Assembly: GCA_964019425.1 (NCBI GenBank)
Contig: OZ025842.1
Span: forward strand, 310,001 to 374,000
Direction: 5' to 3'
Length of the DNA stretch: 64,000 nt
DNA from: Flectonema sp. DT1601
Lineage: Eukaryota; Euglenozoa; Diplonemea; Diplonemida; Diplonemidae
The position numbers and the translations under genes are program-made. Shown one piece after another: positions 1-10,469 of the stretch. The stretch's first letter is position 1, and each line of letters opens with the position of its first letter. The notes under the pieces are model-generated. The model was not told the DNA's origin and searched no databases. It was given only the letters and a program-made list of their open reading frames with translations.

Positions 1-201
1 AGCATCAGGATGACCATCATAATTTGAGGACTGTTCTGATACTTCAGACTTCCCTGTGGTCGCAAATGGACCATTCGGATCCTTATCATCTTCCGGTTCC
101 AATTCATCAAACGCCTCAGTTATTTCCTGCTCGTCAGTCTCAGTAGACACATCGTCCCTCGTCATTGAGGGTTGTAGTGGAGGGGTGCCGATGCTCGACA
201 T
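1..201 (-). CDS. N-terminus of an acidic protein (partial, runs off the left edge)
   Basis: The minus strand opens with ATG at 201 and stays open for 67 codons to the window edge. The visible part begins MSSIGTPPLQPS and is rich in Asp, Glu, Ser and Thr, so it is probably a disordered N-terminal tail. The start is supported by a splice acceptor (TTACTTTCTACAG) whose AG is at 229-230, about 28 bases before the ATG, as in the other genes of the window. The plus-strand frame over the same bases is a shadow. No function can be given from this fragment. Confidence 0.6.
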   Translation of the reverse strand, partial: MSSIGTPPLQPSMTRDDVSTETDEQEITEAFDELEPEDDKDPNGPFATTGKSEVSEQSSNYDGHPDA

Positions 202-516
202 CCTACCGACTTACCCCCAACAAAACACCTGTAGAAAGTAATAATATTGGTTGCGTTACTAACAATTTCATATAAAGAAATATATCAAATCAGAGTGACT
301 CCAAGACCACAGTAATCACATCTACCTGTTGTTCTTATTGAGAATAAAGAAATAAGTGCCCTCTTTAAAAATAAATATTTCAACTCGCGCCATCGGATAG
401 TTGTTAGGGCGAAGTCCCGTAAATTGCAGTTGAGACAATAATTTTGTAAGTAAAATGACAGCTTTAAAGTAGCTGAATTAATAAAAATTGTTAAATAAGA
501 GTCTTTCCACTATAAG
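202..516. other. Intergenic stretch between the partial gene and ADAT3
   Basis: It holds the short 5' leader and splice acceptor of the left-edge gene (AG at 229-230) and the AT-rich 3' flank of ADAT3. I see no further gene or RNA here. Confidence 0.6.
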
Positions 517-1368
517 TCAGGTCTCTTCATTTATAATGTTCACGTGATAAGCCTCAAAGTGATGGTTTAGTTGTTGACAGCTGTGGATGCTGTGGACTCC
601 ACCACAGCCACCGAAGACAGTATTTTTTCGGAGGAAGAATATGCGACCAACACGGGAATGAACCAGAGCCATAGCACACATCACACAAGGTTCTTCAGTA
701 GTAAAGATATCATAGTTAGTAAACAGGTATTGGTCAGATGATGTTCTCTTGGCGTTTAGATCACTTTCTCTATCGTATTTTGCAACCTGTTGTATTAATC
801 TAGTTAGGCAATGATCAAGAGGGTCTGTAGTAGAATCATTATGAGACTTTGTGTAACTACCTCCCCAACCACCTTGAGCTTCCGAAATTATCTTTCCATT
901 CGGCGTTACAACAATAGCAACGTTGCCTTCTTTGTTATTTACTAGCGTGCTGTATTTCTTAATGTGGTTGACATCATTTGTTGTCATGTTTTCTGGAAGG
1001 TGTGGAGATGGTGGTGGCGATGGTTTTCCAAGCGGCCAATATGTCCCCCATTGCTTCCAATTCCGACTGTCTGTGGGAAAAGTTGAGGGAACCTTGATCT
1101 CTCTAACGTTTTGAATGTTATAGTCATCAGCACCCTCTTGGGTTGTATTATAAATTATTGTCAGCTTCCCGGATTCTGGATTCCTCGAAACCCGTCTCAA
1201 AAACGCCAACTCACTCATTTTTTTTTCCTTGCAAAGTTTTTTCATTATTGTATTGGCTTCCTTATCCTCAATCTCTCCCACCCATACGGATGTTAGTTTC
1301 AATTCCTCTTTTTCCTCAATTAAAGTTAAACATTTTCTGAAAGTATCTGTTTCCGAAATAGCAGACAT
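517..1368 (-). CDS. ADAT3: tRNA-specific adenosine deaminase subunit 3 (ADAT3/Tad3-like), 283 aa
   Basis: Non-catalytic partner of the heterodimer that converts adenosine 34 of tRNA anticodons to inosine; the catalytic partner would be ADAT2, not seen here. The C-terminal half is a cytidine-deaminase fold. The first zinc-ligand motif, around H186, reads DHCL and lacks the catalytic Glu of active deaminases (HAE), as is typical of ADAT3. The second motif is PCVMC (C228, C231), followed by ALVHSR, the Gly-rich GGCGG (253-257) and a terminal LNHHF motif characteristic of Tad3. The N-terminal 130 residues are a poorly conserved RNA-binding extension, as in other ADAT3 proteins. Single exon. The start at 1368 lies 16 bases after an acceptor ending CTTTCAG (AG at 1385-1386). 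The family call is firm. Confidence 0.9.
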   Translation of the reverse strand: MSAISETDTFRKCLTLIEEKEELKLTSVWVGEIEDKEANTIMKKLCKEKKMSELAFLRRVSRNPESGKLTIIYNTTQEGADDYNIQNVREIKVPSTFPTDSRNWKQWGTYWPLGKPSPPPSPHLPENMTTNDVNHIKKYSTLVNNKEGNVAIVVTPNGKIISEAQGGWGGSYTKSHNDSTTDPLDHCLTRLIQQVAKYDRESDLNAKRTSSDQYLFTNYDIFTTEEPCVMCAMALVHSRVGRIFFLRKNTVFGGCGGVHSIHSCQQLNHHFEAYHVNIINEET

Positions 1369-1760
1369 TTCTCCTTAATGATATCTGAAAGTTGAATTAA
1401 AATAAAAAAAAAAGAAACATCAGCAAACGTCTCTCATTTATTTTTTTTTTTTCAAAGGCACTCTTTGCCATCTCCCCGAGCCATTACCTGATTTTTTTTC
1501 TGGGAAAAAAAAAAAAAAAAAATGAATAAAATATGGACACACGATACCCACTGTGATTGTTTTCCAAAAAAAAATGAAATTGGGGAAATATATGCTGTTT
1601 TGATTTTTTTTCTGTTTTTTTTTTTTTTTCAGAATTTCTCAGTTTTAAAAATAATGCCGTATAAACAAAATAAATGCCAGTGTAAATGGAAGAAGAAAAA
1701 AAAATTAAAAAAAAAAGGAAATCAAAAAAGAAGCAACCCAATACGGAAGTATTCAGGATT
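1369..1760. other. Intergenic stretch upstream of ADAT3
   Basis: It contains the ADAT3 acceptor, runs of A and T (for example 1501-1522 and 1610-1629) and the 3' flank of the adenylate cyclase gene. Reading frames here are low-complexity artefacts. Confidence 0.6.
1385..1418 (-). promoter_or_regulatory. Probable trans-splice acceptor of ADAT3
   Basis: On the minus strand a pyrimidine-rich run with ten consecutive T leads to CTTTCAG, 16 bases before the ATG, with no upstream exon in sight. I infer spliced-leader addition; a 5'-UTR intron is the alternative. Confidence 0.55.
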
Positions 1761-4332
1761 TCAGATGATGGATTTTTCAACCACACGAGAGAATGAAGAC
1801 TTTTTAATTAGTTCGTTAGTGCAAGCCTCACTCTTCGGAGATGAACGCTTTGCGAGAGCAGGGATTCGTTCATTGTTACTGATATACAATGAAAGAGGAG
1901 GACGAAGAGATTCGCTACTTCTAAACATTTTTACGACAAGTTCAGCTACATAATCTCCAGTCATTATCAATGAAGCCATTCGGGCCTCATCACTCGAATC
2001 AAAGGCTTCCCAATATTCAGGACCTGACTCCTTCAGTAAAAATGACACATCACCCCGACCATCGACAGGTATAAATATAAATTCATAAATACCAACTTCT
2101 AAAATTGAAGAAGAATCAGTACCTAAACACAATGACCAACAATCAATGGGTCTAAGCAGCTCTTTAAGGTGAGGACTACGTGTAGCACAACTGGTTAACT
2201 CACCTGCACTCGCATAAAGGATAGACGCTCCTAAATCAATTGCTTTAGCACAGAGTTCAGAAGATAAACGAACACATGGACCAACTGGAGTTAAGAATCG
2301 TTTTCTATCATTTCCTACACTCGAAAGTACAATGGGTCCGTTGCTAACACCCACAGAAGCAGCTACGCTGTTAATTGTTATTATCTTACTGAATTCTAAG
2401 GCATTTTCTAAATGGTATGAGCAGTTTGTTCCTGTGTTCCATCCTACAGTCAGTGTGACACCACATAAACTATGTATTCCTCCTTGTGTTTTACTTGCTG
2501 CGCACATTAGTTGTGCGACTATCTCCTGGATTTCTGATACTACAGGTGGGTTAAGGACGCCCATCACTTCTACCGTTGCTATTGTACAAGTTTGATGTGA
2601 CTGCATGTTGCCGTCTGGTTTTCTTCCAATAATTGCATTCCCTCGGGGTCTACGAGATTTACACCTACTGTCAGATACTGTTTTTTTTTTTTTTTTTGTG
2701 TGAAAAATTGTTGTTTTTTTTTGTTGTTGTTGTTTTAACAAAATAACAATAAAAAAACGCCCACATACGACTTGCAATCGACATTTTTCCTTCACTAATG
2801 ACTGATCGCGTTGTCTCACCACTTATGCTAGTGGACTTTGGGGAAGTTCCGATTGGGTACAAAGATACTAAGTTCTGCCCCTCACGGATACCTTTTAATA
2901 TTTTTGATCCCAGACATCGAGATGAGTAGTCGCAAATATCCATTTCCTTAACATAGTGATTTAGTTGGTCTTCTGTGACAGTTACTGCTGCTACAGTTCC
3001 ATTTGACTCAAGCCTTGAAGCCATATTAACAGTGTTTCCAAAATAATCATAAGTAGTAGTCATCGTGTTCAACTCTATTGTGACAGGTCCTTCAAACAAA
3101 CCAATTCGAAGTAGAACTCCAGTAGGGTATTCGTCTAGAAGTTCCAAAGGCCAATTCTGACCAGGCAGTTTCTGCAACACTTCTAAACCAAATTGAGCTC
3201 CTTTAGTAAAATTTTCAAAGGCGATCATGAATGAATCGCCGATAGTTTTAACTTCGTATCCACCATATGAGTGTAATACGTTTCTAATTAGACTGTTGTG
3301 TAATTTAAGTACTTTCGGCATGATGTTGGGAAAACATTCCCACAGATGAGTACTTGACTTTACATCTGTAAACAGAACAGCAGCATTACCGGCATCGAGT
3401 CCCAAAGGTTTTGGTCTCCTTTGGGGTGTTTGAGCTCGTAAGGATATAGTATCATTGTGGTCATGGAATTCGAATAAAGTCTCTGGTAGGAATGGGCGTA
3501 TTGTTTCTAAAGTCGCATTTATAGCAGCGAAAGCTTCGTGGAGTTCGAAAGGTAGGTTACAGTCACTTTGAAGAAGTGATGTTGCATTGTCGAGATTGAA
3601 ATCCGCCAATAGCTCTGCGATGTCAGTGGATGTGATGATTGCTGCGGATAACTGTTCCTTCGTAAACACCGTCGGTTCTTCATCATCTTCGTGAGTTTTT
3701 GAAAATTTAAAACTATAATTAAATAGAATAACCGAAACAGCAAAAACCCATCTACTAATCCCATCACCAACAGCCTCTCCACAAGGAGGTATACTACAAG
3801 AACAAAGCTTGTTGAATCTATCTGCTGTTGATGTCGTGCCTGGGATATCAAAAAGTCCAAGTCGAAGTATTCTTTCTAAGGTACTTATTCCTAACCAGAT
3901 TATTAATGTGATCACAACATGTCTTTCATTAAATTTCGATGATGGTTTCGTCAGGACGATGACATCCACAACAACAATAACAGCTGGCCACCTCTCAGTA
4001 GCTGTTTGTGATCCACTAACAAAATCCCAAATTACAATGATAGCAATCATTATAAAACAACTTACTACAACTGATGTGTCGTCTATTGATTTATATTTTA
4101 AAAGAATGAATGTCAGCGTACCGATACTTGACAATATCATTAACAGCACAACAGCAATGTAGATTGTCATGTCCGAAGTCTTTGGATATATAACACTTGC
4201 GATGCAATTGATGACCCAGAATAATATAAGAGAGACATAAAGGTTTTTTCGAAAGACGTCACTCGGGCTATCGTCGATTAGAATTAAATATTCTAACAAT
4301 CGCTGTCGCCAACTCTTCCAAAAATGAATCAT
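1761..4332 (-). CDS. Six-pass membrane adenylate cyclase with tandem class III domains, 826 aa, two exons
   Basis: Converts ATP to cAMP at a membrane. Exons are 4332-2769 and 2677-1761; the 91-bp intron (2678-2768) runs GTATGT to ACAG with a 15-base A run, and joining keeps frame for 827 codons. Residues 30-205 hold about six hydrophobic segments. Domain 1 (about 315-480) has metal ligands D323 (LFTDVKSS) and D366 (TIGDSF), the adenine-selecting lysine K362 and transition-state residues N436 and R440 (NMASRLE), so it looks active and ATP-specific. A second, degenerate cyclase-like domain (about 545-710) lacks the metal Asp motifs and is probably a pseudo-domain pairing with or regulating the first. 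Domain 1 closely recalls trypanosomatid receptor cyclases, but here there are six membrane spans instead of one and no large extracellular domain. The start follows an acceptor ending CCTCAG. The function of domain 2 is inference. Confidence 0.85.
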
Positions 4333-4847
4333 ATTAAAGGAAAAACCTGAGGTTGTTTGAAGTATATTGGAGTTAGGGTTTAAGAATCACTTGCATAGAT
4401 AGGTACTACACACACAATTAAAACATATTAAAAAAATACGCATAATTGAAGCCTTGAATCGTGTTTGATCATTCCTGAAGTTGAAGAACAATTGGATTAA
4501 AAAATTACTTGCATAGGGTGCTTGGTGTAGCTAGTTAGAAACCCTTGCGAAAAGAACTGATTTCTTATTGTCCAACTGAGCTCACCAGTACCACGACCAG
4601 CATATATTTTGCTTTTTTTAATAGAGGAAGAATATGAGTTTTTTTATTTATTTTTTAATAAACTCACTACATCAAAAATATACCAAAAAAAAAAGGGTTT
4701 AAAGAAACCTATCACCCGTGGAATATGTAACGCCGTAGTAACTTTAGTCTGAGGGGACTTTATTTATCAATGATTCTATTTTTAAAAAGAACAGAAATAG
4801 AAACGAGATTAAAAACTAATTAGTATTGCCACTTATGGTAGGTGAAG

Positions 4848-4884
<37 letters not shown>

Positions 4885-4970
4885 GAAAAATCTGCGAAAA
4901 ATTACATCGCAGATACAAAAAAGAAAGTAATAAGGGTTTTCCGCTCATTCAATGCAGTGTGGTAGGCGGG

Positions 4971-5045
4971 GGTAATTTGATACTGTATTTTCAGGCTCAA
5001 ACGGAACCACAATTTCTCCGACAATCTTGACTGTCAGCGGCAGCG
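4971..5045. repeat. R2 repeat, copy a
   Basis: About 75 bases ending in CAATTTCTCCGACAATCTTG and then GACTGTCAGCGGCAGCG. It is nearly identical to 16650-16721, and the middle part recurs at 6406-6452. On the minus strand the conserved core can be read as LTVKIVGEIVVP, so it may be a relic of a coding sequence. The frame differs between copies after that core. Confidence 0.6.
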
Positions 5046-5147
5046 TGTGGGGTGAAACTTTTTGACAATGTAAAAAAACACAAAACAAAATTAATACCAA
5101 AATACTTCTGACTGAAAAATATTTGTAGCTGCTAATCAAAGTCCTAT

Positions 5148-5280
5148 TATTTATTTATTTATTTATTTATTTACGAAGCCTAGGAAGCCAAAAGCCAGGA
5201 AAAGCTCACAGGGTAACAGTTATATCGCTACCAGCAACCGTGAGACTCTCACAGACGATAAGAGACGTAGAATAACCTGG
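5148..5280 (-). repeat. R3 SINE-like repeat, copy 1 (truncated at its 5' end)
   Basis: On the minus strand the element ends in GGCTTCCTAGGCTTCG followed by (TAAA)n, the tail style of non-LTR retrotransposed elements. It shares its last 110 or so bases almost identically with the copies at 5667-5834 and 40864-41040. This copy lacks the 5' portion of the other two. I saw no clear A-box or B-box, so tRNA ancestry is not shown. Confidence 0.65.
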
Positions 5281-5666
5281 GAATTTAAACGGGAAAGTAT
5301 TTATTAGGACTTAACTTAGCTTTTTTAAGTTTCGATGATGGAACGTGAGTCTTTATGGCACTACCAGAGGTACATTTCTTTCAGTACCGAGTGCTGTAGT
5401 AAACTGTAAGTGATAACCCACACACACACACCAGCAGAGTACCCTATCAAGTACAACTGGTGAGTTAGTTTTATTGTGCAAGCAATAGGGTTCTATCTCA
5501 ACGGGATAATTATTGGTTTAGTTTTTGTAAAAAAAATACTATACTGCATCATCACAATAAAAACGAAGGAAGATAAAGTTTTCCATGGTGGATGCTTAAG
5601 GTTGTAGCTATAAAATACATAAAACAGTGCATAGACAAGTTTTTTAATGAATAAAACGGAAAAGAT

Positions 5667-5834
5667 TATTTATTTATCTATTTACGAAGCCTAGGAAGCC
5701 AAAGGAAAAAGCTCACAGGGTAACAGTTAGATCGCTACCAGTAACTGTGAGACTCTCACAGTAAGACGTAGAATAACCTGGAACAAATGACTACCTAAAC
5801 CCACCGCCCACGCGAGCAGACAGTGTTGGAGATA
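5667..5834 (-). repeat. R3 SINE-like repeat, copy 2
   Basis: Same family and orientation as copy 1, lying 390 bp away. It includes the 5' part beginning (minus strand) with CACTGTCTGCTCGCGTGG, an internal palindrome CTGTGAGAGTCTCACAG and a (TAAA)n-like tail. It differs from copy 3 by small deletions. Confidence 0.65.
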
Positions 5835-6091
5835 CATTATATATACTTTAACATGTGTAAATGAGAAAACGATAAAAAGAAAATTCAGAAAAAGAAGAGA
5901 GTATATAAGAGGAAGAGGGAAAAAAAAAAAAAAAAAAAAAAAAAAGAAAAGTTAAATTTAATTTGGTCTGAAAGGCAAACCAAAATAACTTTGGAAATGT
6001 AAAAATGACAACAGTACCGGTAGATCACGATTTCAAAATAAAGATTTTTTATTACTGCCATTGATCGACAAAAGTTAGGTCGTGAAGAGGA

Positions 6092-6170
6092 CATATAAAT
6101 ATAAATATGTGTATCGTATCGACGCTAACTAACATTTACAATTAGTAATTTATGAGACAGATTAAAGCTA
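6092..6170. repeat. R5 repeat, copy 1
   Basis: About 80 bases around ATGTGTATCGTATCGACG and ACAATTAGTAATTTATGAGA. They recur with few changes at 17076-17160 in the same orientation. The family is unrecognised. Confidence 0.5.
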
Positions 6171-6405
6171 GTACAGGTTAACACTCTGACAATGTTGTAA
6201 ACAGAGACTTCACATTATAATTTATATACATGTCTTAAGAAAGAAAATAGTTGGCTTTATCTTAAACTATACAGAAAATAGTAACCTAACACTATGTGAT
6301 GGTTTGTTTGTGCGCGAAGGAAGGTTTACGTGTGCTGTCCAACATCCTTTCTTGTTCTTACAATACTTGTTAAATGCAAAAAAAAAAAAAAAAAAAAAAA
6401 AGTTG

Positions 6406-6452
6406 TGTAAATTGATCTGTATAATCAAGCTCAAAGGAACAACAATCTCTCG
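6406..6452. repeat. R2 repeat, partial copy c
   Basis: It keeps only the middle of R2 (AAGCTCAAAGGAACAACAAT), is diverged at both ends, and is preceded by a 23-base A run. Confidence 0.45.
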
Positions 6453-6640
6453 GAGGGTTGGGAAACCAGCGAAAAACAACGATCCGAGCATTTGTAGCAT
6501 TTAGTTTATGTGAGGAAAAACAAAAAACATACAAAAACTGCGTAACCCTTCCAACCACAGTAAGAAAAACCGTTTGAAAGATTAATGCACTCACACCAAC
6601 GAGGGATAATAAAAAAAAGCAACCAAAACTACGAAGTTTA

Positions 6641-6931
6641 CTAATCATCAGACTCATCGTCAGAAATTGTCATCTCCTCAACAGGAGAGAATGTATACGG
6701 CTCGCTTTCTGAGGTTCCAGATTCTATGTTTATTTTGTCTATCTCCAGTCTATTGTCAAAGCAAGTTTTTCTCCTTGGTGACACTGAATCTCTTGGTGAT
6801 GTAATAATCATGTCATTTAACTTACGTGCACTCGGTTTTTCTCTCATTCCGCCAAGTGTATAAACCTTACGTGACCAGAGCTGGCTGTCAGTATTCATCG
6901 TTACCTGGATAGGGTTAATTATCTTATTCAT
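6641..6931 (-). CDS. Small hypothetical protein, 96 aa, acidic C-terminus
   Basis: I do not recognise this protein. It is a single exon with Ser/Thr-Pro motifs and Arg-rich patches in the middle (residues about 45-55) and an acidic tail ending DDESDD. There is no signal peptide or membrane span. The main support is its position: the ATG at 6931 lies 17 bases after a strong acceptor (nine T, then CTTTCTCAG; AG at 6948-6949), with the same spacing and strand as its neighbours. It may be an intrinsically disordered regulatory protein, which is inference. Confidence 0.5.
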   Translation of the reverse strand: MNKIINPIQVTMNTDSQLWSRKVYTLGGMREKPSARKLNDMIITSPRDSVSPRRKTCFDNRLEIDKINIESGTSESEPYTFSPVEEMTISDDESDD

Positions 6932-6995
6932 TTTTTATTTTACTCGACTGAGAAAGAAAAAAAAATAACACCATGCCATGCTTCGTTTATCATTG

Positions 6996-7026
<31 letters not shown>

Positions 7027-8381
7027 CTGCTGTTACACAAATTGTTTATTTTACTTAAACGATTGGTGAATATAACCTGCAACGTACCACTGCAAAGGGT
7101 ACCCCAGGTGGGTTTTCACTGTTAGTAGAGTCCTGGATAGATAAGCTTTTTTATTTTTTCTTCTATCACAGGATGTTAAAAAAAGGGGGGTCGCTATTTC
7201 AATTTACTATTTTTCATACATTAATAAAACTGAGCAACTACCTCAACCAAGTCTCATTATACGATGCAGACGGTTCCTTATACAAAACCTTCATTTTTTT
7301 TTTTTTTTTTTTCCACTGACATATAATTCAGGTTGCATTTAAACTCTAAGACGGTTTTTTTGTTATTTTTTTTTTATTATTTTCTTGGTTGTCTTATTTT
7401 GACCCTTTTGTGGAAAATTGTTTGTGTGCTTTTTTTTTTTTTTTTTTTTTTTTTCTTTGTTCTTTTTTTTTTTTTTAAAACGTCGAGATGGTTCCTTCTT
7501 AGTTAACGAATACAAAAAATAGAGGAAAAAAAAAAGTGGGGGGGGGGGAAGGGGCTCTGGATTCGTACCCCGGGTGCGCTTTAAAATAAACCAGGACCAC
7601 TATCTGTAACTATCTTCTGTTTGAATCATTGTGCTTCAACTACCTACTCAAGGAAAACCACGAAAATGCAGCCCGCCACATTTACTATCATAGGGGAGAG
7701 AGCATTGAGATCGGAAATGCTTGGGATAAATACGAGAAGGCGAAACGAAATGCCAGGAGAACTTCTACCGCGTTGGTCAATTGTGTCACTTTCAACAATC
7801 GGATAAGTTTAGCAACCAACAAGAATGTAGTAAAATTCGTCTTTCTACTCCTGGTCAAAAAGAGAGTAACCAAAGAAAAAGAAAGCTTTTTGACAACAGC
7901 AATAATGAAAAAAAAAAAAAAAAAAAAAAAGAGAAAAGAGAAAAAAGAAATTAGTCCCGGTTAGGTACAGGATCACTGCATGAGATAAAAAAAACAAGGA
8001 GGAGTAGGGTATCCCCTTCGAAAAGAAAATCTGAAGGTTGGCACACGCACTTCCTCAACACTTATGTTTTCTTTTTCCTGCAAGCTCATCCCCCTTTCGG
8101 GATTATTTCATTATTTTGTGTACATCATTGCTCAGCCTATCATAGGATATCGTATACGTACTGCAACCTATCTTAACTTAGTAATAAGAAATCTAATCAA
8201 TCAGTCTTGTGACGTAATGCTCTCAAATAGTGGCTGCAATGTGCTGCCTTAGAGTTCATTCTTCAACAAGTTAACAATTGTGGATTTCTTCTAAAAAAAA
8301 TTCGTTTCTTTTTTTTTTTTTTTTTTTTTTCTTTTCTTATCGGATGATCCAATCTCTGTTTACTAATCCAAAAAGAAATTG

Positions 8382-8416
<35 letters not shown>

Positions 8417-8544
8417 CGACGGTCTTTATTTCATCCTCCGTCAAAAAATCAAAATTATTTATGGGAACAAATAAAAAAAAAATTAAAAAAACATTTGCAG
8501 GCCATAGAAGAGTGTAAGCCTGACTGAAAAAAAAAAACACGAAG
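6932..8544. other. Homopolymer-rich intergenic stretch
   Basis: 1.6 kb without a supported gene. It has T runs at 6998-7021, 7294-7312, 7430-7454, 8309-8330 and 8384-8413 and an A run at 7910-7930. A short plus-strand frame near 7629-7964 is not supported (see rejected items). Confidence 0.6.
6948..6967 (-). promoter_or_regulatory. Probable trans-splice acceptor of the 96-aa gene
   Basis: On the minus strand a T-rich run leads to CTTTCTCAG, 17 bases before the ATG. It is the best acceptor-like signal in the window and the reason this small frame is kept as a gene. Confidence 0.5.
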
Positions 8545-8618
8545 TTAATCCGAGACGACGAATCTCTTTTTATTCCACCGCATCCACGTCATCGCGTATC
8601 CAACAACATCCTGATAGT

Positions 8619-8652
<34 letters not shown>

Positions 8653-9146
8653 CCCCTTCTCCCAAAATGTAATACAGATTGCATACCGAAACACCATTTT
8701 CATCAACAGGCATATCATCCAACATATTGTTAAGAAATTCATCAAATAAATAGTGGATTTTATGTTTCAGAAGGTAAGCCTTCGATTCATCATTCATGAA
8801 AGGCGTAACATCATCACATTTTGTAATGCCCTTTTCAGGACTTAATAAATGCTGAATAACATGTGCTATAGGATCAGCAGGCTTATCGCGCATTAACACC
8901 CCTGTCAACCTGCTAATCATCTCCGCTATATTATGTTTGGCGTAAAATTCAGACATTTGTTTGTTCTTCTCTGAAGCTTCGTGTTTGGCAGGCGCAGTCT
9001 GTGTTAATGAGATATCAAAGGAGAAGGGAAAAAAAAAAGAATCATGAAAAACTACATCATAAACATACCAACGGCACCGCATCAGCAATTGCAGCTTCTT
9101 CTTTCGTAAGCTGCACGTCAGGAACCGCAAAGTCGAGATTAGCCAT
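8545..9146 (-). CDS. RIIa/Dpy-30-type dimerisation-docking protein, 151 aa, three exons
   Basis: Small protein whose middle (about residues 44-82, around KHNIAEMISRLTGVLM and PADPIAHVIQHLL) matches the RIIa/Dpy-30 helix-loop-helix fold. That fold dimerises and docks amphipathic helices such as AKAPs or flagellar radial-spoke partners. Exons are 9146-9069, 8998-8687 and 8610-8545; introns are 70 bp (8999-9068) and 76 bp (8611-8686), opening GTATGT and GTATGC and closing CAG, and intron 2 contains about 32 A. Splicing removes a poly-lysine artefact and gives the C-terminus ending KKRFVVSD. The ATG at 9146 lies about 18 bases after an acceptor ending ATTTCAG. A flagellar role is likely in a protist but is inference. 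Confidence 0.75.
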
Positions 9147-9327
9147 TGTTGTCGGGCAGCTCGCTACCTGAAATAAAGTTATTAAACACATAACAACAAA
9201 AAAAAAAAAAAAAAAAAAATAGTATTACAAAATATAATAATAACAGTTATCATCAGGTAGAGTATGTATATATAAATTACAAACTAATCGTGGTTAGAGA
9301 AACTTTAAGTGTAAGTTCATTAATACT

Positions 9328-10469
9328 TTATACAGCTTTATCGTTATGTAAAACTACTAGCGAACCGTGACTACCACCCACTAGAACTTCAGACGGGTTC
9401 GTCGGATTAATATCAACGCTGAAGAAGGTATGCGGCATCCTGTTTTTAAGTATCTTGAGAATCTTTCTTAACAAAAAAAAAAAAAAAAAAAAAACTTTAC
9501 ATACTCTTCTATGCCACCAAGCTTCTCGCCAGTACGAATGTCAACAAGGCATAGTGTATTTGGCTTTGAGCCTACACAGTGTAGGGTAGTTTGGTCAGGT
9601 CCTAGAGAAGTTGAATAAAAAGCAGAGGTACCAATCTGTGAGTTGAGTCCGTCAGGGGTGCAGTCTCTACCAGTAAGATAATCAAAAATCATGAGTTGAT
9701 TTTTATGCCTGTAGGATGCTACGATGACTGTCGATGTGTTTGGTGACACTGTTAGCGAATCCGCGCAAATGTGAGTTCCAAGAAGTTGCTTTTCGGACTT
9801 TCCGGTGCGGAGGTCCCAAATTTGACATGGTGACTCCCACCCTCCGGATACAACAGTGTGCTGATTTAAGAACCTACAAGAAAACACACGAGAACTGTGT
9901 GCTTGTCTGACATACCCGCGGTCATCAAGTCCGTGTTGTAATTCTTGTTGTAGTTTCGATGACATGGTATCGTACAGACGTACTAATCTATCAGATCCAC
10001 AAGTAACCATTAAATTACCATCAGGTGAGTAATCAAGACACATAACTTCATTACCATGTTCTATTATTGATCCACAGTACTCAGCATCAGATGATGTGTC
10101 AGGTTCCCATCCCCATTGTTGGATAACACCTGAAGCACATCCAACCATTATATCAAATGATTTAGTAGGACAATGAGGTCTCCATCTCATACAAGTAGCT
10201 GCTTGACCTTCACTGTTGTGTGATAATGATCGAAGACGTTGAACAGGTGTCCACGTCGCAGTTTCAAATATACGAACTGCACCATTTCCGTAACATGCTG
10301 CAGCATACTTTCCGTCACCTGAGTACCTCACGCAAAACACGGTTTCTTTTTGTTCTAATCCGCTTATATTTTCTTTGTACGAAACAGAACCGTATACCTC
10401 TCCAACTTCTTTCTTTGCTGCCGAGCCAGTCTGGGGCTTCCAACCCATGCTGCTCTCTCTGCGAGCCAT
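9328..10469 (-). CDS. WD40 repeat protein, 358 aa, two exons
   Basis: About six to seven WD40 blades fill residues 40-355, with blade ends such as VRIFETATW, VRLYDTMSS, CQIWDLRTG and CLVDIRTG, so the protein is one beta-propeller with a 35-residue lead. It probably acts as a scaffold in a complex I cannot name. Exons are 10469-9505 and 9439-9328. The 65-bp intron (9440-9504) runs GTATGT to ACAG and contains a 23-base T run; splicing keeps frame (359 codons) and supplies the final blade. Without splicing the frame ends in a poly-Phe artefact. There is no signal peptide or membrane segment. The fold is certain; the orthologue is not known. Confidence 0.8.

Larger units (their letters stand above)
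4333..6640. other. Gene-poor stretch with repeats R2, R3 and R5
   Basis: This 2.3-kb stretch has no supported gene. It holds two R3 copies (5148-5280 and 5667-5834), one full and one partial R2 segment (4971-5045 and 6406-6452), one R5 copy (6092-6170), a (CA)n run near 5420 and long A runs at about 4852-4882, 5921-5945 and 6379-6401. Short frames here are repeat translations or homopolymer artefacts. Confidence 0.6.

Noticed and set aside
56-241. Plus-strand frame at the left edge
   Set aside because: It is a shadow of the minus-strand gene starting at 201, which has a good start context.
5148-5834. The two nearby R3 copies as terminal repeats of one larger element
   Set aside because: The interior of about 390 bp has no coding content, and a solitary third copy has an (AAAT)n tail, which fits separate SINE-like insertions better.
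7548-7590. tRNA-like T-arm (GTACGAATCC)
   Set aside because: No acceptor stem, anticodon arm or A-box could be found around it.
7629-7964. Plus-strand frame of 111 codons
   Set aside because: It is the only wordy plus-strand frame in the gap, but it ends in a homopolymer poly-Lys tract, has no acceptor-like signal, and opposes the uniform gene direction.
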